Part shown: in pieces, positions 56,213 through 64,000 of the stretch
Numbering within the stretch: position 1 is the stretch's first letter
Layout: every line of letters begins with the position of its first letter
Assembly: GCA_965213885.1 (NCBI GenBank)
Contig: OZ243919.1
Span: 2,480,001 to 2,544,000 of the forward strand
Length of the DNA: 64,000 nt
Direction of reading: 5' to 3'
From: VYFG01 sp965213885
GTDB lineage: Bacteria > Pseudomonadota > Gammaproteobacteria > Arenicellales > Poriferihabitantaceae
The notes under the pieces: generated by a model
What the model saw: the letters and a program-made list of their open reading frames with translations, nothing else
Databases searched by the model: none
What the model was told of the DNA's origin: nothing
Program-made: the position numbers and the translations under genes

Positions 56213-56577
56213 ATGAACCGTTCCGAAGAAACAAGACACGAACCCGAGGGTTCCGAGAATCGGATGGCTGCGCTCAGTACGGCCACCCTGTGCATCAACG
56301 CGAGCATCGACCTCGCCACCGTGCTGCAGGAGGTCGTCGGCAGCGCCCGCGCCCACCGTGACGAACTGCTGCGCGTCCTCTCGGCCAACGTCGGGCGAGC
56401 GGTGACCTCCGGTTCACTGCTTCGCCGGTTCTGGAGCACGCGGAGACCCGACGATACCGATCCCATGCGCACCTTCGAGAAGAAACTCCGGGCCAAGCCC
56501 GGCGACGACGCGGCCCCCCACCGACATCTTCAACGAGCGCGGCGTCGGCTACCGCATGGCAAAACCGGGGGGCAGTG
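56213..56577 (+). pseudogene. GAF / winged-helix regulator relic
   Basis: The frame opens with MNRSEETRHEPEGSEN and then LSTATLCINASIDLATVLQE, the N-terminus of a GAF domain. It jumps to AVTSGSLLRRFW and FEKKLRAKPGDDAA, part of an OmpR-type winged helix. The ending continues in the next frame after a run of six C (56514-56519) as PTDIFNERGVGYRMAKPGG. So most of the GAF domain is deleted and the end is frameshifted. Not functional. Confidence 0.7.
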
Positions 56578-56602
56578 ACGACCCAGCCTGCCCGCCCCGG
56601 GC

Positions 56603-57523
56603 CTATCCCCCGCGGGCTCCACCGGCCGGGGGGCCCCTGCCCCGGCCGCCCGCCGGCATCCACTCCCGCTCCTCCCGCAGACCCAACAGCGAGTTGACCA
56701 CCAGGGTGGTCACGACGATGGCGCCCCCGACCATGGAATGGACGCCGGGATTCTCTCCCAGCGCCAGCCAGACCCAGACGGGCCCCAGCACGGTCTCCAG
56801 CAGCATCATCAGGCCCACCTCCGGCGCCGGCAGGTACTTCGGCCCGAGAAACATCAGCGCATTGGCCATCGGCAGCATGACCATGCCCATGACGATGAGC
56901 CAGACGAGATCGGCATTGGCGGTTTCCCCCGGGGCAACCAGTGGCGCCAGGAACAGGGCGGTGAAAATGCCGCCAAGGCCGAGTGCGGGCATGATGTCGC
57001 GTTCGCGGGCGGCCCGGATGAGGGAAAACTGGGTTCCGAGAATGCAGGCCGCGAGGAGTCCGACGATGTCCCCGACCCAGGCGCCTTCCAGCCGGACGCT
57101 GCCCCGGGTGATCACCGAGATGCCCACCATCACCATGACGATGGCGAACCAGGTGCGTCGCGGAACGCGTTCGCGCAGGAACACCCACGCGATGACCGCG
57201 GCCCAGATGGGCGTCGTGCTCAACATGAACAGGGTGTTCGCCACCGAGGTGTGGGTGATGGAATAGATGAAGCAGGTGTTGCCGAGCCCGAAGCAGAGCA
57301 TGATGCCGTATTCCGCGGCGGAGAACCGGCCCAGATGCGCGAACAGCCGGCCACGATATTGCAATGCGGCGAACAGCGAGACAACGATTCCATACAGCAG
57401 GCAACGCCAGAACGTGATGGTCAGGGCATCCGCCTGGATCAACCGTGTCAGCAGGCCGTCGGGGCTGAGGGCGAGAACCCCGAGCATCGTGATGAGGTAG
57501 CCCCTGGACCGGGTCGACAGCAT
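56603..57523 (-). CDS. EamA/DMT-family transporter
   Basis: A 306-residue membrane protein with ten helices and two EamA repeats. LALSPDGLLTRLI opens it, ITHTSVANTLFMLSTTPIWAAVIAW is the end of repeat 1, and YLPAPEVGLMMLLETVLGPVWVW the end of repeat 2. The C-terminal tail is Gly/Arg-rich. It starts at ATG 57523, overlapping the stop of the upstream winged-helix gene by one base (TGATG), so the two are co-translated. Confidence 0.83.
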   Translation of the reverse strand: MLSTRSRGYLITMLGVLALSPDGLLTRLIQADALTITFWRCLLYGIVVSLFAALQYRGRLFAHLGRFSAAEYGIMLCFGLGNTCFIYSITHTSVANTLFMLSTTPIWAAVIAWVFLRERVPRRTWFAIVMVMVGISVITRGSVRLEGAWVGDIVGLLAACILGTQFSLIRAARERDIMPALGLGGIFTALFLAPLVAPGETANADLVWLIVMGMVMLPMANALMFLGPKYLPAPEVGLMMLLETVLGPVWVWLALGENPGVHSMVGGAIVVTTLVVNSLLGLREEREWMPAGGRGRGPPAGGARGG

Positions 57524-58785
57524 CACCGGCCGTGCAGATGCTGATGGACGGGGACGGCCAGCGCCCGGGTGACCCGGTCGGAGATCTCGATCGACTCGCA
57601 GCCGTTGAAGGCGGCGAAATCCCGCAATACCCTCGCAAAGGCGGCGGCGAAGCGATCCGATGCCCGCAATCCGGGTTCCGGCACCAGGCTCCGCACCTCC
57701 AGCACGCCGCGGTCCCGGTGGGCTTTCATGTCCGTGCGCGCCACCAGCCTGCCGCGCCAGAGCACCGGCAGGACGAAGTACCCGTACACCCGCTTTGCCG
57801 CGGGGACATAGCATTCCAGCTGGTAGTCGAAATCGAACAGGTCCCTGATCCGCCGGCGTTGTATGACCAGGTTGTCAAAGGGCGACAGCAGGCAGGCCTT
57901 CTCCCTTCGCAGACGTTGGTCCAGCAGGTCCAGGGAATGTGGCAACACCAGCCAGGACTCGCCCCTGACACGGACCTGGCGCAGTTCTCCGGACCCGACC
58001 ATGGCACGGACGACCCTGCTCACCTTCTCCCGCATCCCCTGGCGCAGGTGAACGAAGTCGGTCACCCTGCCGAGACCATTGGCCCGCAGGAACGAGGTCA
58101 CGAGGTACCGGGCGTATTCGCCGCTGCCGGGGGCGGAGGTGTCCGTTCCCTGGGGCAATACCCGTTCGGTCAGATCGTAGACCTTGTTGAACCCCTCCCG
58201 GCGAACGGACATGATGCGCCCCTCGATGAACAGTTGCTCGAGCGCGTACTTCGCCGGCTTCCAGTCCCACATCGCGCGTCTCCCGGGTCCGGTGTCCTCG
58301 AAGTCCCGCGACATCAGCGGTCCTTCCTCGCGAATTCGCGCCAGCACCCGCCGCATCAGTTTCACATCCTTGGAATGCCATCGCCCGCCGCTCCTGCGCT
58401 CCGCCAGCATGCGCGGCAGGGCGAACCGGTAGTCTTCCATCGGCAGGTAGGCGGCTGCATGAGACCAGTACTCGAACACCCTGCCTTCCGCCACCAACCG
58501 GTTCAGATGCGCCTGCCGGTAGCGCGGATTGCGATTCCAGAGGGTGTGGTGGTGTGCGCGTTCGATCACCGAGATCGTGTCGATCTGGACATAGCCGAGA
58601 TGCCGGATGACCCGGCGCGTTGCCTCCTGCGCCGGACCGCCGCCGGCAGGACGCAACACCCCCTGGCTGGCAAGGACCAGTTTGCGCGCCTCGTCGATGG
58701 AGAGCGATTCGGGGACGGTTCGGGCCAACGTCAACGCGGGAAGGGTACCGGAGCCGGATTCTAACTCGCAACCTGCGTCCTGCAC
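57523..58785 (-). CDS. YcaQ-like winged-helix protein (DNA crosslink glycosylase family)
   Basis: A 420-residue protein of the HTH_42/YcaQ family. YcaQ-type glycosylases unhook interstrand DNA crosslinks. GYVQIDTISVIERAHHHTLW (about 69-88) contains the Q-x-D catalytic motif, and FEYWSHAAAYLPMEDYRF, LLSPFDNLVIQRRR and CYVPAAKRVYGYFVLPVLW are family blocks. E. coli YcaQ has similar length (410). The N-terminal 30 residues are not conserved; the true start may be internal. It is co-translated with an EamA transporter. Confidence 0.82.
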   Translation of the reverse strand: MQDAGCELESGSGTLPALTLARTVPESLSIDEARKLVLASQGVLRPAGGGPAQEATRRVIRHLGYVQIDTISVIERAHHHTLWNRNPRYRQAHLNRLVAEGRVFEYWSHAAAYLPMEDYRFALPRMLAERRSGGRWHSKDVKLMRRVLARIREEGPLMSRDFEDTGPGRRAMWDWKPAKYALEQLFIEGRIMSVRREGFNKVYDLTERVLPQGTDTSAPGSGEYARYLVTSFLRANGLGRVTDFVHLRQGMREKVSRVVRAMVGSGELRQVRVRGESWLVLPHSLDLLDQRLRREKACLLSPFDNLVIQRRRIRDLFDFDYQLECYVPAAKRVYGYFVLPVLWRGRLVARTDMKAHRDRGVLEVRSLVPEPGLRASDRFAAAFARVLRDFAAFNGCESIEISDRVTRALAVPVHQHLHGR

Positions 58786-58913
58786 CCGGCCACCGGGCTC
58801 CCGTCATCCGGCGGAACCGGGCATCCGGACCCCGCCGTCATCCGGGAAACGCACCGCCTGCGGGTGGCGACGGCCGGGACTGCCGCGCAGGCACGGTCCA
58901 GGAGACACCTCCC

Positions 58914-59843
58914 CTACGTGTTGCCGGGCCCGGCCTTTCCCTGCCTTGCCGCCGTCTTTCGCGCCGCCTTCCGCGCGGCTCTGGCCGCACGCTCCTTCGT
59001 CACCTCGCACAGTTCGCCCTCGATCATGTCCGGCGTCTCCAGGGTGACCCCCCCCAGATGGCCCGCACGAAAGTCGTTGAGCAGGATTCTGGCGGCCCGT
59101 TCCATGTCCACCAGGCCGCCCCGACCGAGACAGCCGCGGCTGTGTCCCAGGGCCTCCAGGACGGCCTCCCCGCCGGCCGGCCCGACATCCAGGGCATAAC
59201 GGTCGGTCAGGGGCCCCGGATACTGGGCGACGAGGAACCCGGCGAGGTACACGGCGACCTCGACATGGGAGATCGCGGTCTCCCGGATGGCGCCGGTGGC
59301 GGCGAGCCGGTAGCCGCTGTGCGCATTCTCCACGTTGGGCCAAAGGACCCCCGGCGTATCCAGCAGCACCACGCCATCGCCGACGGCAACCCGCTGCTGC
59401 TGTTTCGTGATCGCCGGTTCGTTGCCGGTTTTTGCCACCGAGCGCCCCGCCAGGATATTGATCACGGTGGACTTGCCCACGTTGGGGATGCCAGCCACCA
59501 TGGCCACAACCGGATCCGGACGCCGTGGGACCCCGGCGCTGCACAGTCCGACTATGCGCCTTACCTCTGCGGGCCTGCGGGCGGATACGGCGAGGGACCT
59601 ACCCTGGTACTGCTTGCGGTACCAAGCGGTCCAGACTTCCGTGCGCACCGGATCCGCCAGGTCCGACCGGGTCATCACCCGGATCACCGGCTTGTCGCGG
59701 CGCAGTTCCGCCAGCATCGGATTGGCGCTCGAAAACGGCAGCCTCGCGTCCAGCAGTTCCACCACCACGTCCACGCCGGCCAGTGCGGTCCGCATCTCTC
59801 GGGCCGCCTTGTGCATGTGTCCGGGATACCACTGTATCTTCAC
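58914..59843 (-). CDS. rbgA: RbgA/YlqF-type circularly permuted GTPase, GTG start
   Basis: A 309-residue ribosome-assembly GTPase. It opens with IQWYPGHMHKAAREM. G-motifs are permuted: G4 TRSDLAD comes first (about 68), then G1 GIPNVGKSTVIN (about 129-140), G2 and G3 DTPGVLWP. This is the YlqF order. No ATG gives the conserved N-terminus; GTG 59843, with AGGTG about 10 bases before, does. The C-terminal tail is Lys/Arg/Ala-rich. It directly follows a CvfB-like RNA-binding gene (10-base gap). Confidence 0.88.
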   Translation of the reverse strand: MKIQWYPGHMHKAAREMRTALAGVDVVVELLDARLPFSSANPMLAELRRDKPVIRVMTRSDLADPVRTEVWTAWYRKQYQGRSLAVSARRPAEVRRIVGLCSAGVPRRPDPVVAMVAGIPNVGKSTVINILAGRSVAKTGNEPAITKQQQRVAVGDGVVLLDTPGVLWPNVENAHSGYRLAATGAIRETAISHVEVAVYLAGFLVAQYPGPLTDRYALDVGPAGGEAVLEALGHSRGCLGRGGLVDMERAARILLNDFRAGHLGGVTLETPDMIEGELCEVTKERAARAARKAARKTAARQGKAGPGNT

Positions 59844-59853
59844 CGCGGAACAC

Positions 59854-60921
59854 CTAGTGCCGTTTCCCGCCGGGTCCGGACGCGGCCCGCCGGTCCCGGC
59901 CGCGGGACTCTCCGCCGTCCTTTCCGCCGCCGCCGCGCCCCGGCCCCGCATGTCCGGGCGCCCTGGATTTGCCGGCCTTCCTGGCGCCGGGACGCCTGCC
60001 GGGCCGTGCTCCCACCCCGCCCGCCGGCTGCCCGGCCGCGGCACCCGCATCGGCGGAGCCGGGCTCCAACGCATCCCCGTCCGGTCCCGGACCGGCCAGC
60101 ATGATCTCCCGGTCTCCGATCACGATGAGACGCTCCCGGTAGAGCGCCCCCAGGGCCTTCTTGTAGTAGCCCTTGCTGACGCCGAATACCTCCTCGATGC
60201 GCTCGGGCGGGGCATGGTCCGTCAGGTCGGATCGTCCGCCGCGGGATTCCAGGTGGTCGATGATCTCCTTCGCGAGACCCCGCCTTGATTTCGCTCTGTC
60301 CGGGGTGATGGTCAGGTCAATGCGCAGATCGTCGCTGCGGACCCGCTTGATGAAGCCCTTGATGCTCATGCCGGGACTGAGCTGGCGCACCGCGTCCCGG
60401 TGAAAGATCATGCCGACGTGGCTATGGCCGATCACCGCCTTCCAGCCCAGATCCGTCCGGGCCGCAATCAGCAGATCCACCGGTTGTCCCACCCGGAAGC
60501 CCGTACCCTCCTCCGTGAGCCGGCGGCCCAGGCGTGAACTGGCCGTCACCCGATCCGTGTTCCGATCCAGGTAGGCAGTCACGACATAGGAGTGGTCCGC
60601 CTCCATGCGCACGGCCTGCTCGGCAAAGGGCACCAGGAGATCCTTGGGCAATCCCCAGTCCAGAAAGGCGCCCACCTGATTGACCGCGACCACCCGGAGG
60701 AAAGCGCACCGGCCAACCTGGATTTTCGGGGTGCGCGTGGTGGCGATGAGGCGGTCCTCGGAGTCTCGGTACACGAATACCGTCACGGTCTCTCCGGGCA
60801 CCAGCCCCTCGGGAATCTCCTGCCCGGGCAACAGGATTTCCCTGTCGTCGCCCGCATCGAGATACATGCCGGGGCCGGACTGCCTGATCGCCGTGAGGTT
60901 GTTGAGTCTGCCGATCTGCAC
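59854..60921 (-). CDS. CvfB-like S1 RNA-binding protein, GTG start
   Basis: A 355-residue protein matching the CvfB/YitL family: several S1-like OB folds (LNNLTAIRQSGPGMYLDAG, QVGAFLDWGLPKDLLVPFAEQ, HSHVGMIFHRDAVRQLSPG) and a C-terminal winged helix (ERIEEVFGVSKGYYKKALGA). The last 70 or so residues are Gly/Arg/Ala-rich low complexity, not usual in the family. The start is placed at GTG 60921 (QIGRLNNLTAI follows), because longer readings are not family-like. It probably acts with RNA; it neighbours the ribosome-assembly GTPase gene. Confidence 0.78.
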   Translation of the reverse strand: MQIGRLNNLTAIRQSGPGMYLDAGDDREILLPGQEIPEGLVPGETVTVFVYRDSEDRLIATTRTPKIQVGRCAFLRVVAVNQVGAFLDWGLPKDLLVPFAEQAVRMEADHSYVVTAYLDRNTDRVTASSRLGRRLTEEGTGFRVGQPVDLLIAARTDLGWKAVIGHSHVGMIFHRDAVRQLSPGMSIKGFIKRVRSDDLRIDLTITPDRAKSRRGLAKEIIDHLESRGGRSDLTDHAPPERIEEVFGVSKGYYKKALGALYRERLIVIGDREIMLAGPGPDGDALEPGSADAGAAAGQPAGGVGARPGRRPGARKAGKSRAPGHAGPGRGGGGKDGGESRGRDRRAASGPGGKRH

Positions 60922-61212
60922 GGGAGCGCCCCTGAGTGGATGCACGAGTGTACTGCATTTGCCGATGCCCGGGTCGGGCAGGCCCCGCCCCGCAATTCCC
61001 TTGTGGGATTTCCCCGCTTGTCCCAGAATAGGCGGGCGGTCCGTTTTGCGGCATGTCCCGACCGCGGCCCTGCCCGGTCCAGGCATCCGGAATTGACCGG
61101 TGCAAAGACGCACCGCTGCCATGGCCCGGTGAATGGAAGGGAGGGCGATTTTCACCCTGTCCCGACACCATCGGGTCAGACCGGACAACGGCATTACCCG
61201 GATACCCGCTCC

Positions 61213-61983
61213 ATGTGCATCCTGTTCATCGCGCTGAACCAACACCCGCGCTATCCCCTGATCATCTCCGCCAACCGGGACGAGTACCACGCCCGACCCA
61301 GCGTCTCCATGCACTGGTGGGAGGACCGGCCCTACATCTTTGCCGGCCGGGACTGCAGCGCCGGCGGCACCTGGCTCGGCATCAACCGCAGCGGCGCATT
61401 TGCCGCAGTGACCAACTTCCGAACCGGGGGAGGCTACCGCGCCGATGCCCGCAGCCGTGGAGAACTGGCGGTCAGGTACCTGGAATCGTCCGGAAATCCG
61501 GCGGATTTCCATGGTTTCCTCCAGCAACACCACCGTAAATTCAATCCGTTCAACCTGGTATTCGGCGATCGGCGGGGCCTGTATGCCTGGGGATACGACA
61601 ATCCCCGGGCGCGACCCCTGGAATCCGGGTTCCACAGTGTCAGCAACGGCCCCATGGACACGGTCTGGCCCAAGATGTCCCGCGGGGTGACCGGACTTGC
61701 CGGGCATATCCGGGATGACCCGGATATCGGTCCGGAAACCCTGCTTCCGCTGATGTTGGACACCACCTCCGCCTCCGACACGGATTTGCCCGGTGGCGGG
61801 CCGGATCGCGAAAGGGAACGCCGCCTGTCGCCCATCTACATCCGGGGAGAGGAATACGGCACCCGCACCACCACGATACTCCTGTTCCAGGAAGACGGAA
61901 TCAGCATCGCCGAATACGAGCACGGACCCGGGCAGCCGACCGCTTCCGCAAACCGGTTCCACATCCCGGACGCCGCCGGCTGA
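61213..61983 (+). CDS. NRDE (TANGO2-type) family protein
   Basis: A 256-residue protein starting MCILFIALNQHPRYPLIISANRDE: Cys2 is the candidate N-terminal nucleophile of the NTN-hydrolase-like fold, and SANRDEYHARP is the family signature. WLGINRSGAFAAVTNFR and FNLVFGDRRGLYAW follow. Homologues of TANGO2 have been tied to haem handling and lipid metabolism, but bacterial function is unsettled. The 291-base gap upstream (60922-61212), divergent from the CvfB gene, has no other gene and presumably holds both promoters. Confidence 0.85.
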   Translation: MCILFIALNQHPRYPLIISANRDEYHARPSVSMHWWEDRPYIFAGRDCSAGGTWLGINRSGAFAAVTNFRTGGGYRADARSRGELAVRYLESSGNPADFHGFLQQHHRKFNPFNLVFGDRRGLYAWGYDNPRARPLESGFHSVSNGPMDTVWPKMSRGVTGLAGHIRDDPDIGPETLLPLMLDTTSASDTDLPGGGPDRERERRLSPIYIRGEEYGTRTTTILLFQEDGISIAEYEHGPGQPTASANRFHIPDAAG

Positions 61984-62159
61984 ACGGGGTTTCGGACCCT
62001 CCGGCGGCGGATCGCGGGACAGGCTTTCGGCGGCGGCGGCGTGTGTCAGGCGTCGGCATTCTCCCGCATCTGGCCGCGGAATCGGTCGGATCCGGCACAT
62101 ATGCCGTGCCAGTCAAGTTAGAATCCCGCTGCCCGAAACAGAAAAATCCGGATGCCGCC

Positions 62160-62540
62160 ATGTCCTGGCCCGAAAACCAGAAGAGCGTTCTCGACGAACC
62201 ACTCGCCGTCTGCTCCATCAGTCCCATGACGGGGTTCGTCCGCAACGGCTGCTGCGAAACCGGGCCCCAGGACGCGGGTTCCCACACGGTCTGTGTTGAG
62301 GTGACCACCGAATTTCTCGCGTTCAGCAAGTCTCGTGGCAACGACCTGTCCACCCCGATCCCGGACTTTGAATTTCCCGGCCTCAGGCCGGGTGACCGCT
62401 GGTGCCTGTGTGCGGCACGCTGGCGGGAAGCCCTGGATGCCGGTGCCGCGCCCAGGGTGGTCATGCGAGCCACGCATCAGCGGGCACTGGAAATCATCGA
62501 GTTCTCCGACCTGTCCCGTCACGCCATCGATCTTTCCTGA
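62160..62540 (+). CDS. DUF2237 family protein
   Basis: A 126-residue protein. Family blocks are PLTGF-like ISPMTGFVRNGCCETGPQD, SHTVCVEVTTEFLAFSKSRG, NDLSTPIPDFEFPGLRPGD and RWCLCAARWREALDAG. Conserved Cys and His hint at metal binding or redox chemistry; the function is unknown. ATG 62160 gives the family's size. The stop overlaps the next start by one base (TGATG). Confidence 0.85.
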   Translation: MSWPENQKSVLDEPLAVCSISPMTGFVRNGCCETGPQDAGSHTVCVEVTTEFLAFSKSRGNDLSTPIPDFEFPGLRPGDRWCLCAARWREALDAGAAPRVVMRATHQRALEIIEFSDLSRHAIDLS

Positions 62541-63772
62541 TGACCGGCAAGACCGTCGTTGTGATCGGTGCCGGGATCGTTGGCGTCAGCGTGGCCCTGT
62601 GGATACAGCGGCGCGGACATCGCGTCATCCTGCTCGACCGCGGTGAGCCGGGCATGGGCACTTCCTACGGCAATGCCTGCATCATCGCGGATTACGGCTG
62701 CATCCCGATCAACAGCCCCGCCCTGGTCACGGCTCTTCCCTCGCTCCTGTGGTCCCGGGAAAGCCCGCTCCGGCTGGACCCGCTCCATGCGCTCCACCAT
62801 GCCCGCTGGATGCTGGGGTTCCTCAGGAACTGCACCCCTGCCCGCGTGAACCGGATCATCCGGGCACTTGGCGCACTGCTTTCACGCACCGGCGACGGTC
62901 TCGACCCGCTGGTGGATGACGCCGGCGCGGAGTCCCTGATACGCCGGACCGGATGCGTCTATGCCTACGCAACCCGCCGGGCCTATGAGGACGCCATCGC
63001 GTCCAATCGCAAGCGTGCAGAACAGGGCGCGCGTTTCGACACCATCGAAGGCCCGCAGCTGCGGGACCTGGAGCCGGCCCTTGCCATGGATTTCTACCGC
63101 GCACTGTGGTTCCGGGATGCACGGTACGTCGCCAACCCGAAAACCCTCGTGGATCGGTACATGCGGCATTTCAGCGCCCGAGGGGGCGTCTTCCGGCGGG
63201 CCTGCGTCACCGCGGTGGAACCGGGCTGCAGTGTGATACTGGATGACGGGGAGCGCATCCCCGCCGACACGGTGGTGGTGTCCGCGGGGGCGCATTCCAG
63301 GACCATCGCCGGCGCCGGAACACGACGGATGCCGCTGGATGTCGAACGTGGCTACCATGTCCAGTTCGCCGACCGGCAGTCATTGCTCGGCAGGCCCGTT
63401 GCCTGGGTGGAGCGCGGTTTCTATGCCACCCCCACCACCGCGGGTCTCCGGTTCGCCGGCACGGTGGAAATCGCCGCGCTGGAAAAGCCGCCCAGCCCCG
63501 CGCGCATCGAATACCTCACCCGCAACGCCAGGCGAATGTTCCGTCTGACGGAGAATCCCGCGCAATCCTGGCTGGGGTTCAGACCCACGTTCCCGGACGC
63601 CCTGCCCGTGATCGGACCGAGCCCGGTTTCACCGGACATCCTGCTGGCATTCGGCCACCACCATCTCGGCCTGACGCTGTCCGGCATCACCGGGATGCTG
63701 ATTTCCGAGATCATGGAGGGTCGAAAACCCTCGCTGGACATCACCCCCTACGCGGCCGGGCGGTTTGCCTGA
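62540..63772 (+). CDS. FAD-dependent D-amino acid dehydrogenase-like oxidoreductase
   Basis: A 410-residue DAO-family flavoprotein. N-terminal FAD loop VVVIGAGIVGVSVALWIQRR (about 6-25), then LLDRGEPGMGTSYGNACII as in DadA. Near the C-terminus, FRPTFPDALPVIGPSP and FGHHHLGLTLSGITG are the second FAD-contacting block. DadA deaminates D-amino acids at the membrane and passes electrons to quinone; the specificity here is open. It is co-translated with the DUF2237 gene. Confidence 0.85.
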   Translation: MTGKTVVVIGAGIVGVSVALWIQRRGHRVILLDRGEPGMGTSYGNACIIADYGCIPINSPALVTALPSLLWSRESPLRLDPLHALHHARWMLGFLRNCTPARVNRIIRALGALLSRTGDGLDPLVDDAGAESLIRRTGCVYAYATRRAYEDAIASNRKRAEQGARFDTIEGPQLRDLEPALAMDFYRALWFRDARYVANPKTLVDRYMRHFSARGGVFRRACVTAVEPGCSVILDDGERIPADTVVVSAGAHSRTIAGAGTRRMPLDVERGYHVQFADRQSLLGRPVAWVERGFYATPTTAGLRFAGTVEIAALEKPPSPARIEYLTRNARRMFRLTENPAQSWLGFRPTFPDALPVIGPSPVSPDILLAFGHHHLGLTLSGITGMLISEIMEGRKPSLDITPYAAGRFA

Positions 63773-63783
63773 GCAGCTTCCGC

Positions 63784-64000
63784 TCAGCAGGTGACCGGCT
63801 GGCTGGAATACCGGTCATGCGCAATGACCTCTGCGGTGTCCGCCGCGAGCGCCCGCACGTCGTCGATCCCGTTTTCCAGGGCGAGGCGGAAGCCGAACCG
63901 GAAGAAGAATTCCTCGTAGAGTTCACCGCCCCGGGTGCCCACGGCAAAAAAACGGTCATTCGTCCCGTCATATTCCAGATCCACCGTCGTGAGCGGCTGC
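63784..64000 (-). CDS. C-terminal part of an unidentified protein (5' end outside window)
   Basis: The frame is open to the right edge: 71 codons ending TGA (63784-63786). DLEYDGTNDRFFAVGTRGGE and LYEEFFFRFGFRLALENGID read like genuine protein, with a helix-rich end (DDVRALAADTAEVIAHDRYS). A GTG at 63984 is an internal start candidate, but the frame continues. I do not recognise the family. Confidence 0.55.
   Translation of the reverse strand, partial: QPLTTVDLEYDGTNDRFFAVGTRGGELYEEFFFRFGFRLALENGIDDVRALAADTAEVIAHDRYSSQPVTC

Overview
This 64 kb chromosomal window is GC-rich and reads as a gammaproteobacterium. The evidence is gene order. The block tRNA Pro-Arg-His-Leu / tig-clpP-clpX-lon-hupB-tRNA-Val-tRNA-Asp-ppiD and the block anmK / M23 peptidase / short-type tyrS / rrn match the order I remember from Pseudomonas-like genomes. 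A second EF-G (fusA2) and a class II pyrC agree. I cannot name a genus; a non-enteric, probably aquatic lineage is an inference.

Layout. 1-0.94 kb: 3' end of leuA. 0.96-3.3 kb: a secreted endonuclease-like gene, then decayed DNA (aldehyde dehydrogenase, MFS and AraC fragments, and one IS21-like end with three 23-bp repeats) and an intact GyrI-like gene. 3.4-9.1 kb: a complete rRNA operon on the minus strand (16S, tRNA-Ile, tRNA-Ala, 23S, 5S, terminator) with a clear promoter, boxA motifs and 16S processing stem. 9.4-18.3 kb: tyrS (-), then M23 endopeptidase, anmK, a RidA-like gene, recG, ubiA and a NUDIX hydrolase (+). 18.26-18.59 kb: a gene-free, AT-rich stretch with four DnaA-box matches, followed by priA and pyrC. 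21.9-31.8 kb: the proteostasis block with its tRNAs. The tRNA-Arg(TCT) gene is split inside the anticodon by a 332-nt group I intron. 32-37 kb: htpG behind a sigma-32-type promoter, a DNA alkyl transferase and fusA2. 37.1-39.2 kb: djlA, a glutamine amidotransferase and a DUF1289 protein. 39.2-40.8 kb: relics (toprim, IS5) around a small secreted Calx-beta protein.

40.8-48.4 kb is a divergent histidine-utilisation locus: hutF-hutH leftward, hutI-hutC-hutU plus an ornithine cyclodeaminase-like gene rightward. A HutC-type palindrome lies in the 46-bp divergent gap and runs over the hutI start. Histidine passes through HutH, HutU, HutI and HutF to N-formylglutamate; no hutG or permease is in the window. 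48.5-58.8 kb: accessory metabolism with a sterol-desaturase-like membrane protein, a tandem double adenylate kinase, three EamA transporters, an SDR lacking Tyr and Lys, and a three-gene unit (desaturase / ammonia-lyase homologue without the MIO serine / EamA transporter). 58.9-64 kb: RbgA-like GTPase, CvfB-like S1 protein, NRDE protein, DUF2237 and a DadA-like oxidase.

Most promising for follow-up: the desaturase / MIO-less lyase / transporter unit, the intron-split tRNA-Arg, the DnaA-box cluster before priA, and the double adenylate kinase. All functions are assigned by reading motifs; no search or computation was run.
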